Shown: positions 8,638 to 17,109 of the stretch, in pieces
Numbering within the stretch: the first letter of the stretch is position 1
Layout: every line of letters begins with the position of its first letter
Assembly (NCBI GenBank): GCA_012515235.1
Contig: JAAYYU010000075.1
Span: 1 to 64,000 of the forward strand
DNA length: 64,000 bases
Source: Candidatus Anammoximicrobium sp.
GTDB lineage: Bacteria; Planctomycetota; Planctomycetia; Pirellulales; Pirellulaceae
Reading direction: 5' to 3'
The notes under the pieces: generated by a model
What the model was told of the DNA's origin: nothing
What the model saw: the letters and a program-made list of their open reading frames with translations, nothing else
Databases searched by the model: none
Position numbers and translations under genes: made by a program

Positions 8638-10302
8638 ATGGAAATACATTTTGTGTTCTCGCTGATCCTGGCCGCAACCCTGTTCGGCACCGGGGCAGAT
8701 GATCCGGCGACGCGGATCTTTGAAAGCCGGACCGACATTCCCCTCCAGGGCAAGATCGACGAGTCGGTGTTCGCCCGGTTGCAAAACGCCGGGATTCAAC
8801 CGGCCCGCGTCTGCTCCGACGCCGTGTTCGTCCGGCGGGTCTACCTGGACGTGATCGGCACGCTGCCCACCGCGAAAGAGGCTCGCGAGTTCCTCCGCGA
8901 CCAGGACCCCGACAAACGCCGCGTGCTGATCGATCGCTTGCTGGAACGCGACGAGTTCGCCGACTACTGGACGCTGAAATGGAGCGATCTGCTGCGGGTC
9001 AAAGCCGAATTCCCCATCAATTTGTGGCCCAATGCGGCCCAAGCGTATCATCGCTGGATTCGGACCAGCATCAAAGAGAACCTGTCGTATGACCGTTTCG
9101 TCCGCGAACTGCTCACGGCCAACGGCAGCAACTTCCGCGTGGGCCAGGTCAATTTCTACCGGGCCGTCCAAAGCAAGACACCGGAGGGCATTGCCCAGGC
9201 CGTGGCCTTGACGTTCCTGGGAACGCGGGCCGACAAGTGGCCGAAAGAACGCCTGTCGGGCATGGCCGCTTTTTTCTCCAAGATCGCTTACAAGGAGACC
9301 GGCGAGTGGAAGGAGGAAATCGTCTCCTTCGATCCGGACAAGGATGCCGACCGTGCGCCTGGCGGACCTCTGCCGCCCGCAAGATTCCCGGACGGAACTC
9401 TCGCCCGGTTGACCCCGGACACCGATCCGCGACAGGTTTTCGCCGACTGGCTGATCGACCCGCAAAACCCCTGGTTCGCCCGCAATCTCGTCAACCGCGT
9501 CTGGTCCTGGCTGCTGGGACGCGGTGTGATTCACGAGCCCGACGATCTGCGGCCCGACAATCCGCCCAGTCATCCCGAACTGCTGAGCTACCTGGAAAGG
9601 GAGTTGGTCGGCGCCAAATACGATCTGAAGCACATCTATCGCCTGATTCTGAATTCCAAGACGTACCAACTGTCGTCTGTCCCCCGAAGCAGCAGGCCCG
9701 ACGCGGCGGAGCATTTCGCCTGCTATCCGTTGCGCCGGTTGGAAGCCGAGGTGTTGATCGACGCCTTGAACCAGATGACGGGCACGACGGAGCAGTATTC
9801 GAGCGCCATTCCCGAACCGTTCACCTTCGTTCCCGAAGGCCAACGGTCCGTCGCGCTGCCGGATGGCAGCATCACCAGCAGCTTCCTCGAACAGTTCGGG
9901 CGGCCGCCGCGTGATACGGGCTTGGAGTCGGAGCGGAGCAACCGGCCGACGGCGGATCAGCGATTGCACTTGCTGAATTCGAGCCACATCCAGCGAAAGA
10001 TCGAGGGCAGTCCTTTGCTGCAAGCGGTGTTCGGAGCCGCGGCGGCGAAGCCTGCCGGCAGATTCGCCAAGTCCGGCAAGGCGGCCAAGAGCAAATACCG
10101 CAAGACGGATGCCTCTGGCGACTCCCGGCAACCTCGGGAGGTGGTCGAGACGCTCTACCTGACCATCCTCTCGCGTTTCCCGACGGACGAGGAGTGGAAA
10201 ACGGTGACGGAGTATGCCCAGTCCGCCTCGTCCCGACGCGAGGCGGCGGTGGACCTGGCCTGGGCTTTGATCAACAGCGCCGAGTTCCTGTATCGACACT
10301 GA
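8638..10302 (+). CDS. Exported DUF1549/DUF1553 protein without a haem motif
   Basis: The product is 554 residues with an N-terminal signal peptide (MEIHFVFSLILAATLFGTG). The first half matches DUF1549 (DAVFVRRVYLDVIGTLPTAKEAREFL, then a DRLLERDEFADYW block) and the second half DUF1553 (NPWFARNLVNRVWSWLLGRG, DDLRPDNPPSHPELL). These families are hallmarks of Planctomycetota, usually exported, with unknown biochemistry; some carry a cytochrome c-like domain. Here that domain is absent and the internal CxxCH normally embedded in DUF1549 is replaced by LGTRADKWPKE. It is followed by a DUF1501 and a PPC gene in the same direction, the classical trio. The ATG at 8638 is chosen because the signal peptide starts there; a longer frame adds 13 unlikely residues. 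Confidence 0.9.
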   Translation: MEIHFVFSLILAATLFGTGADDPATRIFESRTDIPLQGKIDESVFARLQNAGIQPARVCSDAVFVRRVYLDVIGTLPTAKEAREFLRDQDPDKRRVLIDRLLERDEFADYWTLKWSDLLRVKAEFPINLWPNAAQAYHRWIRTSIKENLSYDRFVRELLTANGSNFRVGQVNFYRAVQSKTPEGIAQAVALTFLGTRADKWPKERLSGMAAFFSKIAYKETGEWKEEIVSFDPDKDADRAPGGPLPPARFPDGTLARLTPDTDPRQVFADWLIDPQNPWFARNLVNRVWSWLLGRGVIHEPDDLRPDNPPSHPELLSYLERELVGAKYDLKHIYRLILNSKTYQLSSVPRSSRPDAAEHFACYPLRRLEAEVLIDALNQMTGTTEQYSSAIPEPFTFVPEGQRSVALPDGSITSSFLEQFGRPPRDTGLESERSNRPTADQRLHLLNSSHIQRKIEGSPLLQAVFGAAAAKPAGRFAKSGKAAKSKYRKTDASGDSRQPREVVETLYLTILSRFPTDEEWKTVTEYAQSASSRREAAVDLAWALINSAEFLYRH

Positions 10303-10458
10303 CGGAGCGCGGTGGTGTAGGATCGTCGGCAAAGCAACGAGCGTCACGGCGCCGGCCTCCCGGTTCCGGATCGGCGGCCAGGATTCGGCGGCCCGCGTGC
10401 CGGGTGTTGCGACAGACAAAAGACAAGACGTGAAACCAGTGTGGGGAGATGGAAAGGC

Positions 10459-11826
10459 ATGAGGACACAAGACGATAGCCAGCATGGATCGTTCGCCGAC
10501 GAGCGGATCTCCCGGCGTCAAGCGGTGGGCCGCGGACTCCTGGGCGCCGCCGGACTGATGCTGGGCGGCCGGTTGGAGGCTGGGGAAGAACCTGCGTCAT
10601 CCTCCGGGAGAGCGAACGCCAAAGCCAAATCGGTGATTCAAGTCTGGCTGTGGGGCGGCGCGTCACACATCGACACCTTCGATCCCAAACCGGACGCCGG
10701 GCCCGATTTCACCGGTCCGCTCCGCAACCCCATCGCCACCAACGTCGCCGGCATTCGCATCGGGGAGCAGTTGCCGGAACTGGCCAAGTGTGCGGACAAG
10801 TACTCGTTGATCCGCAGCATGACGCACGGCATCAACGGGCATGAAACGGCGGCCTATCTGGTCCAGACTGCGCGGGAACCCGGCGGGCGGGACGTGTATC
10901 CGTGTGCCGGCGCCGTGGTCTCGCTGTTCAAGGGCTACAACGCCGGTTACCAGGGCCTGATTCCGCCTTACATCGTCGTGACGCAGCCTCAGGGCCGGTT
11001 CTCCGAGGCGGGGTTCCTGGGAACGCGTTTCAAACCCTTTGCCACGGGCGGCGATCCCGGCCGGGTTCCGTTTGTCGTCGAAGGCGTGGTGGCTCAAGGC
11101 ATCTCGGAACGACGGCAGAAGGACCGCCGCGCTTTGCTCGGCAAACTGAACTCGCTGACCCACGCCATGCCGGGCGACCCGCAGTTGACCCTCTTGGACC
11201 AATGCGAGAAACAGGCCTACGATTTGATCCTGGGCGACGCGGGCAAGGTATTCGACCTGACGCAAGAGAGCGAGGCGTTGCGAGACCGTTACGGCCGCAC
11301 GACGTTCGGGCAAGCCTGCCTGCTGTGTCGGCGGCTGGTGGAGCGAGGTGTTCCCTACATCACGATCAACTATAGCGGCTGGGACACGCACAAGGGGCAT
11401 TTCCAGACGGTGCAGCGAAAGCATCTGGAATTGGACAAGGGCCTGGCGACGTTGCTGCTGGACCTGTCCGATCGCGGCTTGCTCGACAGCACGATTGTCT
11501 GGTGCTGCGGCGAGTTTGGCCGCACGCCCAGGGTGGATTGGCAACCGCCCTGGAACGGCGGCCGCGGGCATTTCGGCAAAGTGTTCTCCGTCCTGGTCGC
11601 CGGCGGCGGATTCCAGGGCGGCCGCGTGGTGGGCTCGTCGAACGAGACCGGCGAAGAGGTCAAGGACCGCCCCGTGTACCCGGTGGACCTGATCGGCAGC
11701 ATGTATCAACTGCTGGGGATCGACCCGGCGGCCAAGCTGCCGCATCCCCAGGGACAACTGGCCACGGTGCTGCCCGCCGCCGCGGACGGCGCGAAATCGG
11801 GCGGACTGTTGACGGAGATCATGTGA
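10459..11826 (+). CDS. Tat-exported DUF1501 protein
   Basis: The product is 455 residues. A twin-arginine signal (SRRQAVGRGLLGAAGLML) begins near residue 20. The rest is a clear DUF1501 protein: IQVWLWGGASHIDTFDPKP near the start, then LIRSMTHGINGHE, ITINYSGWDTHKG and VWCCGEFGRTPRV. DUF1501 belongs to the alkaline phosphatase/sulfatase-like fold, and the conserved Asp, His and Glu residues suggest a metal site, although no substrate is known. It is the usual partner of DUF1549/DUF1553 proteins, as here (156 bp downstream of one). The ATG at 10459 has GGAAAGG just upstream. The following PPC-domain gene starts 189 bp later and is probably part of the same unit. Confidence 0.93.
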   Translation: MRTQDDSQHGSFADERISRRQAVGRGLLGAAGLMLGGRLEAGEEPASSSGRANAKAKSVIQVWLWGGASHIDTFDPKPDAGPDFTGPLRNPIATNVAGIRIGEQLPELAKCADKYSLIRSMTHGINGHETAAYLVQTAREPGGRDVYPCAGAVVSLFKGYNAGYQGLIPPYIVVTQPQGRFSEAGFLGTRFKPFATGGDPGRVPFVVEGVVAQGISERRQKDRRALLGKLNSLTHAMPGDPQLTLLDQCEKQAYDLILGDAGKVFDLTQESEALRDRYGRTTFGQACLLCRRLVERGVPYITINYSGWDTHKGHFQTVQRKHLELDKGLATLLLDLSDRGLLDSTIVWCCGEFGRTPRVDWQPPWNGGRGHFGKVFSVLVAGGGFQGGRVVGSSNETGEEVKDRPVYPVDLIGSMYQLLGIDPAAKLPHPQGQLATVLPAAADGAKSGGLLTEIM

Positions 11827-12015
11827 GTCGTCTTGCCGTGCGCGGAGACTCCCGGCCCCGCAGCACAGGCGACCGATGGCTCTCGACCAACGTCCGGGCG
11901 CGCGACGCTCGATGATTTCGGCGCGGTCCGGAGGCCGGCGGCGGCTGAAAGTCACGCGGCGGCTGGTTCTTGTCGGCTTGATGAGTTCGGTGGTTCGATG
12001 GCACAGGAGCGTTCT

Positions 12016-14085
12016 ATGATCCCGCACAGATGGTACGCCGCGTTGGCCCTGTCGGTCTGCTGCGCGGTTGTCTCCTCGACGCACGCCCAGCAGCGCGGCC
12101 TGCACATCGGTTACGTCTACCCCGCCGGCGGCCAGCAGGGGGCGTCGTTCGAGGCTGTGATTGGAGGCCAGTTTCTGACGGGCGTCAGCTTGGTAGATGT
12201 GTCAGGCGGCGGCGTCCAGGCGGCGATCGTCGAACTCATCCAGCCGATGCCGGGCAAAGTGCTCAACGAACTCCGTATCCAAGTGGACGAGCTTCTGGCC
12301 CGGCGAGCCGTCGTGCGCGGCGACTACCGGGCGTTAGAAGCCTTCCGCAGCTTCAAAACCGCCAAGACTGCCAAGACCGAGCCCGGCGACCCGGACAAGG
12401 AACTCGGAGAACTGAAGAAGAAATACGCCGGCGCGACCTGGACGGCCGCGGACGAGGCCAAGCTGGTTGAACTCCGCAAGAAGATCAGCGGCGCCGTCCG
12501 CCGGCCCGCCAATCCTGCCATCGGCGAACTGGCGATCGTCCGCGTCACGGTGGCTGCGGACGCCCCGCCCGGCCAGCGCGAACTGCGCCTCGCCTCGCCT
12601 TTCGCCCTGTCCAATCCCCTCGTCTTCCACGTCGGTTCGCACCCCGAATTCTCCGCCAAACCGTCGAAGAGCCTGACCGAGCAGAAGAGTTCCGTCGCCA
12701 AAACGGCGATGGCTCCCAAGGATCGCCGGCCCGCACCGGAAATGACCGTCACGCTGCCAGCGGTCATCAACGGCCAAATCCTGCCCGGCAAAGTGGACCG
12801 GTACCGGTTCACGGCGACACGGGGCCAGCGTTTGGTCGCCGCCGCCTGTGCCCGCGAGTTGATCCCGTACATTGCCGATGCCGTGCCGGGCTGGTTCCAG
12901 GCCGTGCTGGCAGTCTATGATGCCCAGGGAAAGGAACTGGCCTATGACGACGACTTCCGCTTCCATCCCGATCCCGTCTTGCACTTTCAGATCCCCGCCG
13001 ACGGCCAGTATGTCGTCGAGATCAAAGACGCGATCTACCGCGGCCGGGAGGACTTTGTGTATCGGATCACCATCGGCGAACTGCCGTTCGTGACCGGCGT
13101 CTTCCCGCTGGGCGGGCCGGCGGACGGGCAGACCGCCGTGGAGTTACAGGGCTGGAACCTTCCCAAAACCCGCCTGACGCTGGATAATCACGGCAAAACG
13201 CCGGGCGTGTACGCGCTTGTCGATCGGAGCCGGGACTGGATTTTCAATCGAGTTCCCTTCGCGGTGGACACGCTGCCGGAGTGTTTGGAGGCAGAGCCGG
13301 ACGAGCGATCGTCCCAGGCCCAGCAAGTGGCGTCCCCGATCATTGTCAACGGGCGCATCGGCCGGCCGGATGACGGCGACGTGTTCTGCTTCGAGGGCCG
13401 CGCAGGCGAAGAAATCGTCGCGGAAGTCATGGCCCGCCGTCTGAACTCGCCGCTGGATTCGATCCTCAAACTGACCGACGCTGCCGGCAAACAGCTGGCC
13501 GGAAATGACGACTACGAGGACAAGGGTTCGGGACTGGCGACGCATCACGCCGATTCCTGGCTTCGCGCCGCCTTGCCCGCCGACGGCCGGTACTATCTTC
13601 ATTTGGCCGATATGCAGCATCGGGGCGGTTCGGAGTACGCCTATCGCTTGCGGATCAGTCCGCCGCGCCCGGATTTCGAGTTGCGGGTCGTGCCATCCAG
13701 CGTCAGCGTGCGTGCCGGCAACCGCGTTGCCTTGACCGTGTACGCCCTGCGAAAGGACGGGTTTGCCGGCGAAATCGACCTGTCGCTTCAGGACTCGCCA
13801 ACAGGCTTCTCGCTGGACGTCCATCAGGTACCGGCCAAGCAGGACGAAGTGCAGATCATGCTCCGTGTCCCGTTCACGGCCTCCAGGCAACCCGTCAGCC
13901 TGAAACTGGAAGGACGCGCCACGATCCAGGGCCGCGATGTCGCTCACCCGGTGGTGCCTGCGGAGGACATGATGCAGGCGTTCGCCTACCGCCACCTGGT
14001 CCCGTCCCAGGAGTTGAAGGTGTCCATCTCCGGCCGCGACGTCAACCGCCGTCCCACGCGAAATCGAGCGAAAAAGCCGACGTGA
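12016..14085 (+). CDS. Exported protein with two PPC (pre-peptidase C-terminal) domains
   Basis: The product is 689 residues with a classical signal peptide ending at about THAQ. After an IPT/TIG-like start (HIGYVYPAGGQQGASFEAVIGGQFL) comes a Lys-rich helical insert at about 110-160. Two PPC-type beta-sandwich domains follow: one around residues 245-355 (GQILPGKVDRYRFTATRGQ ... DDDFRFHPDPVLHFQIPADG) and one around 440-555 (NGRIGRPDDGDVFCFEGRAG ... DGRYYLHLADM). A further Ig-like stretch and a basic tail close the protein. PPC domains usually bind carbohydrate or assist secreted enzymes, but no catalytic domain is present. The start has CAGGAGC upstream. It completes the DUF1549, DUF1501 and PPC trio and is likely exported to act with them. 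Confidence 0.85.
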   Translation: MIPHRWYAALALSVCCAVVSSTHAQQRGLHIGYVYPAGGQQGASFEAVIGGQFLTGVSLVDVSGGGVQAAIVELIQPMPGKVLNELRIQVDELLARRAVVRGDYRALEAFRSFKTAKTAKTEPGDPDKELGELKKKYAGATWTAADEAKLVELRKKISGAVRRPANPAIGELAIVRVTVAADAPPGQRELRLASPFALSNPLVFHVGSHPEFSAKPSKSLTEQKSSVAKTAMAPKDRRPAPEMTVTLPAVINGQILPGKVDRYRFTATRGQRLVAAACARELIPYIADAVPGWFQAVLAVYDAQGKELAYDDDFRFHPDPVLHFQIPADGQYVVEIKDAIYRGREDFVYRITIGELPFVTGVFPLGGPADGQTAVELQGWNLPKTRLTLDNHGKTPGVYALVDRSRDWIFNRVPFAVDTLPECLEAEPDERSSQAQQVASPIIVNGRIGRPDDGDVFCFEGRAGEEIVAEVMARRLNSPLDSILKLTDAAGKQLAGNDDYEDKGSGLATHHADSWLRAALPADGRYYLHLADMQHRGGSEYAYRLRISPPRPDFELRVVPSSVSVRAGNRVALTVYALRKDGFAGEIDLSLQDSPTGFSLDVHQVPAKQDEVQIMLRVPFTASRQPVSLKLEGRATIQGRDVAHPVVPAEDMMQAFAYRHLVPSQELKVSISGRDVNRRPTRNRAKKPT

Positions 14086-14241
14086 TCTTGCGATCGTTCG
14101 GTCGAAGTCCCGGTGAACCGAGCACTCGCGGCGTGCCGCTGCCGTGCCACCGCTGCGCCCTACTTGGGACGCGGCGGAAGTGGTGCTAAACTGCGCCCGA
14201 TGGAAACCGCAATCCGTGGCAGCGCAATCGGAGCCTGGGCC

Positions 14242-15585
14242 ATGTCGGAGTCGACCGAGTTGGATCGCAAGTGGCCGCACGCGGCGGGGTGGGCCGCCGC
14301 AAACGAGTGTTTCTGTGTTTCTGCAGGAAACCGCCCGCGGAAGCCTGGCCTGGGGGGAAAAGTCAGGCTGGTTCTTTGCCCCAGGCTTCCGGCCGCGTAC
14401 CTGCTTGCGGCGGCCTTGATCGTCGGGCGTGACGCTCCCGCCGCCTCGCTCGAGTACGTGGGCGAGAATGCGCAGGCTGGCCTTGCGGCGGCGGTAGTGG
14501 TCCAGGGCTATGCCCTGGCGCACACGGCGCAGATTCTGCCGCTGGACCATCGCGGCCAGCTCGTGGGCGATGGTTCGGTCGACGCCCAGTTGGCCCAGGC
14601 CTTGTTCAACCTGGAAGCGGCATTGGCTGCCGTCGGCAGCGGCAGCGAGCACCTGGTGAAGCTCAACTTCTACGTCGACGGACCGAAAACGGCATCCGCC
14701 GCGCGGAAGATGCTGAGCAAGCGGTTTCCGGCGCCGGTCCGGCCCGCGTTGTCATGGGTAAGCACGCGGTTGCCGCATCCGAAGGCGATGCTGGCCCTGG
14801 ATGCCGTGGCGGCGGTGCCCGGCGACGGACCGCGGGCGGTGGTGCGGAGTGACGGCTGGACGCAGCCGGGACAAGAGGATGCCGCGGGGGGCGTGGCGGT
14901 CCTGCCGCGCGGCCAGTGCGTGTACGTGTCGGGGCAGGCAGAACAGGGAGACTTGCCGGCGGCGACGGCGAGGACTCTGGAGAGCCTGCTGAAGACCATT
15001 GGCTGCCTGGGGCTCGATGCGGGCCACGTCGTCCACGTCAAGGCTTTCTTGACCCCGATGGAACAGGCGGAAATCGTTCGGCAGCAGGTCGCGAAGGCGT
15101 TCGCCGGCCAGAAACCGCCGCCCTTGACGCTGGTCGAATGGTCGTCCAACTTGCCGATCGAGATCGAGCTGATCGCCTTTGCGCCTGCCGGACCGGCGGC
15201 GGAATCGCGCGACACGGCCAGCTACTTCACGCCGCCCGGAGTGAAACCGTCGCCGGTGTCCAGTCGCGTGGCGCGGGTCCACGGTGGGAAGCGGATCTAT
15301 GTGTCCGGGCTCTTCGCACAGAAGGCGGGCGACGGCGAGGCTCAGGTCCGCGACTTGTTCGCGTCGCTCCAGAACACGCTCCAAATCGCAGGCGGCGACT
15401 TGCGGCATTTGGTCAAGGCAACCTACTACTGCTCGGACAACGAGGCCAGTGAAATGCTGAACAAGGTTCGGCCGGAGTTCTACGATCCGCAACGCCCCCC
15501 GGCCGCCTCCCAAGCGCCGGTCCGAGGCGTTGCGGTCGCGGACCGGTCGGTTACGATGGATCTGATCGCGGTGACTCCGCCGTAG
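14242..15585 (+). CDS. Triple RidA/YjgF-like protein, probably exported
   Basis: With the chosen start the product is 447 residues. Three RidA-like units follow one another: about 70-180 (ALFNLEAALAAVGSGSEHLVKLNFYV), 200-310 (VYVSGQAEQGD ... LESLLKTIGCLGLDAGHVVHVKAFL) and 330-445 (IYVSGLFAQKAGDGEAQ ... LQNTLQIAGGDLRHLVKATYY). RidA enzymes deaminate reactive enamines and imines as homotrimers; a single chain with three units could form a pseudo-trimer. The Arg that anchors the substrate carboxylate in canonical RidA is not obvious in each unit. A hydrophobic segment, LPAAYLLAAALIVGRDAPAA, precedes the first unit and looks like a signal peptide, so the true N-terminus may be closer to it. The ATG at 14242 has GGAG 8 nt upstream, but the start remains uncertain. 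Confidence 0.7.
   Translation: MSESTELDRKWPHAAGWAAANECFCVSAGNRPRKPGLGGKVRLVLCPRLPAAYLLAAALIVGRDAPAASLEYVGENAQAGLAAAVVVQGYALAHTAQILPLDHRGQLVGDGSVDAQLAQALFNLEAALAAVGSGSEHLVKLNFYVDGPKTASAARKMLSKRFPAPVRPALSWVSTRLPHPKAMLALDAVAAVPGDGPRAVVRSDGWTQPGQEDAAGGVAVLPRGQCVYVSGQAEQGDLPAATARTLESLLKTIGCLGLDAGHVVHVKAFLTPMEQAEIVRQQVAKAFAGQKPPPLTLVEWSSNLPIEIELIAFAPAGPAAESRDTASYFTPPGVKPSPVSSRVARVHGGKRIYVSGLFAQKAGDGEAQVRDLFASLQNTLQIAGGDLRHLVKATYYCSDNEASEMLNKVRPEFYDPQRPPAASQAPVRGVAVADRSVTMDLIAVTPP
14337..14397. repeat. Imperfect inverted repeat around GGAAGCCTGG
   Basis: CGCGGAAGCCTGG at 14337-14349 pairs with CCAGGCTTCCGGCCGCG at 14381-14397, with small bulges and about 30 nt between. It lies at the start of the RidA-like gene, just before the predicted signal peptide. 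If it is a REP-like element, the real start codon may be downstream of it, or the element has been incorporated into the N-terminus. Confidence 0.5.
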
Positions 15586-15594
15586 TGTTGCAGG

Positions 15595-15693
15595 CTGGGG
15601 TCAGGCTTACAGAATTCAATTTTGCTGGTCCAAGACTATGCTAATGGTTGACGGGATGGCCAGCAAAATTGAATTCTGTAAGCCTGACCCCAG
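15595..15693. repeat. Palindromic element A: 34-bp perfect inverted repeats ending in CTGGGGTCAGGC
   Basis: The arms at 15595-15628 and 15660-15693 are perfect reverse complements of 34 nt, separated by 31 nt. The outer tip CTGGGGTCAGGCTTACAG is shared with the element at 33027-33127, whereas the inner stem differs. It fills the gap between the RidA-like stop (15585) and the leader of the aldo/keto reductase homologue (15722). No transposase is nearby, so it looks like a non-autonomous REP/MITE-type element. Transcribed, it would form a very stable hairpin. Confidence 0.9.
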
Positions 15694-15721
15694 TGAGGAG
15701 ACCCTGAGAGGAGACCTTCCG

Positions 15722-16960
15722 ATGTCTGCTGAGCAACCCTCCCTGACGCGTCGACATTTTCTGGAGCAGAGTTCCGCTGCCGCACTGGGCGCGGCTTGGG
15801 TGGCGCACACGGCGCAAGCCCCGGGCGCCTCGGCCGAAATGCGTTATCGCCGCTTTGGCAAGACCGAATTGAAGGTCTCGGAAATCGGGTTGGGCTGCGC
15901 GACGGGCCTGAAGTCGCGGATGCTGGGGCCGGAGGGCTTCAACCGCTATCGGGAAGAACTCCCTGCGATCCTGCACAAGCTGCTGGATCTGGGCGGCAAC
16001 TTCGTCGCCACCGGACGCGGCTACCACGACACGGAAGAGATTCTGGGCAACGCCATGAAAGGCCGCCGTCAGGACGTGATCATCTTCACCGCCCCGGACC
16101 CGCCACGCGACGACGTGCCGACGATCATCCAGTGCTGCGAGGAGAGTCTGGGGCATTTCCACACCGACTGCATCGACTGCTACTTCTCGCACGGCCGCTG
16201 GAGTGAAGCGTTCTATGAAGCGGCTCTGCAACTTCGCCAGCAGGGAAAAATCCGCTTCATCGGACTCAGCAGCCATGTGCCGGCCGAGCACCGGGCCTGC
16301 GTCGAGGCCGGCAAGCTGGACTTTGTCTTCCAGCCCTACAACTACATGGCCCTGGCCAAATGGACGGAGAAGTTCGACCGCAACGACGTGGAGGGGCTGT
16401 TCGCCTACTGCAAACAACAGGACGTGGGCGTGATTTCGATGAAGCCCATGACCGGCCACTTTGTGCCCAACTGGGCCAAGGACCGGTCCAACCCGCTGGT
16501 CGCCAAGCTGCTGGCGCAATTGCAGCAGTTCGGCGCGGAACACCTGTATCAAGCCCTCTTGATGTGGGTTTTGAAGAATCCCAATGTCTGCTGTGCGGCG
16601 GTGGGCATGAGCACGGTCGCTGAAGCCGTCGAGGACTGTGCGGCAGTGGGCCGGCGACTCGCGCAGCGGCATGAGGAGTTGCTCGAGTTGTACGCCGAGG
16701 CCGCCACGGGCGACTACTGCCGGATGTGCGAGACCTGCATTCCTTCCTGTCCCGCCGGGATCCGCATTCCGGACGTCATGCGCTACCGCATGTACTACAA
16801 GAACTACGGCCACTGCGACGACGCGCGGGAACTGTACGCCGCCGTGCCGGCCGAGCGGCGTGTGACCGCCTGTACGGAATGCGGCGCCTGCCAGCAGGCC
16901 TGCCCGAACGGGCTGGCCATCATCGACAAGCTGCGGGAGGCGCATCGGCTGTTAGCTTGA
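15722..16960 (+). CDS. Tat-exported aldo/keto reductase homologue with a C-terminal ferredoxin-like domain
   Basis: The product is 412 residues. A twin-arginine signal (TRRHFLEQSSAAALGAAW) precedes an aldo/keto reductase barrel (MRYRRFGKTELKVSEIGLGC at about 40-60). The C-terminal 70 residues carry two Cys clusters, CRMCETCIPSCPAGI and CTECGACQQACPNGL, typical of [4Fe-4S] ferredoxin domains, as in the 'aldo/keto reductase with 4Fe-4S' family. Two catalytic positions look altered: the Asp of the usual 'DTA' is replaced (NFVATGRGY) and the Lys of 'TK' is Ala (VIIFTAPDPP); Tyr and a His (CYFSHG) remain. It may therefore bind a cofactor or transfer electrons rather than act as a classical reductase. 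The ATG at 15722 has AGGAG upstream. Confidence 0.85.
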   Translation: MSAEQPSLTRRHFLEQSSAAALGAAWVAHTAQAPGASAEMRYRRFGKTELKVSEIGLGCATGLKSRMLGPEGFNRYREELPAILHKLLDLGGNFVATGRGYHDTEEILGNAMKGRRQDVIIFTAPDPPRDDVPTIIQCCEESLGHFHTDCIDCYFSHGRWSEAFYEAALQLRQQGKIRFIGLSSHVPAEHRACVEAGKLDFVFQPYNYMALAKWTEKFDRNDVEGLFAYCKQQDVGVISMKPMTGHFVPNWAKDRSNPLVAKLLAQLQQFGAEHLYQALLMWVLKNPNVCCAAVGMSTVAEAVEDCAAVGRRLAQRHEELLELYAEAATGDYCRMCETCIPSCPAGIRIPDVMRYRMYYKNYGHCDDARELYAAVPAERRVTACTECGACQQACPNGLAIIDKLREAHRLLA

Positions 16961-16970
16961 GTTCCAGGGC

Positions 16971-17068
16971 GGGGCCAGGCACTTCAAACTTCAATCTTCG
17001 CCGAACAAAGACCAGCCGTGCGGTTCAACGTTCGCCGGCGAAGATTGCAGTCTGAAGTGCCTGACCCC
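16971..17068. repeat. Palindromic element B: 32-bp inverted repeats ending in GGGGTCAGGCACTT
   Basis: The left arm at 16971-17002 and right arm at 17037-17068 match as reverse complements in 29 of 32 positions, with a 34-nt spacer. It shares the GGGG(T/C)CAGGC tip with elements A and C but continues ACTTCA instead of TTACAG, so it is a second subtype. It begins 10 bp after the aldo/keto reductase homologue stop and ends 41 bp before tdh, where it could also act as a bidirectional hairpin. Confidence 0.85.
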
Positions 17069-17109
17069 TGACTTGAAGACGACGGAGCGAAAGAACGGAG
17101 CGGCGATCC

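Noticed and set aside
7831..10521. Long minus-strand frame opposite the Rieske and DUF1549 genes
   Set aside because: It covers two well supported plus-strand genes and has no family resemblance or start signal.
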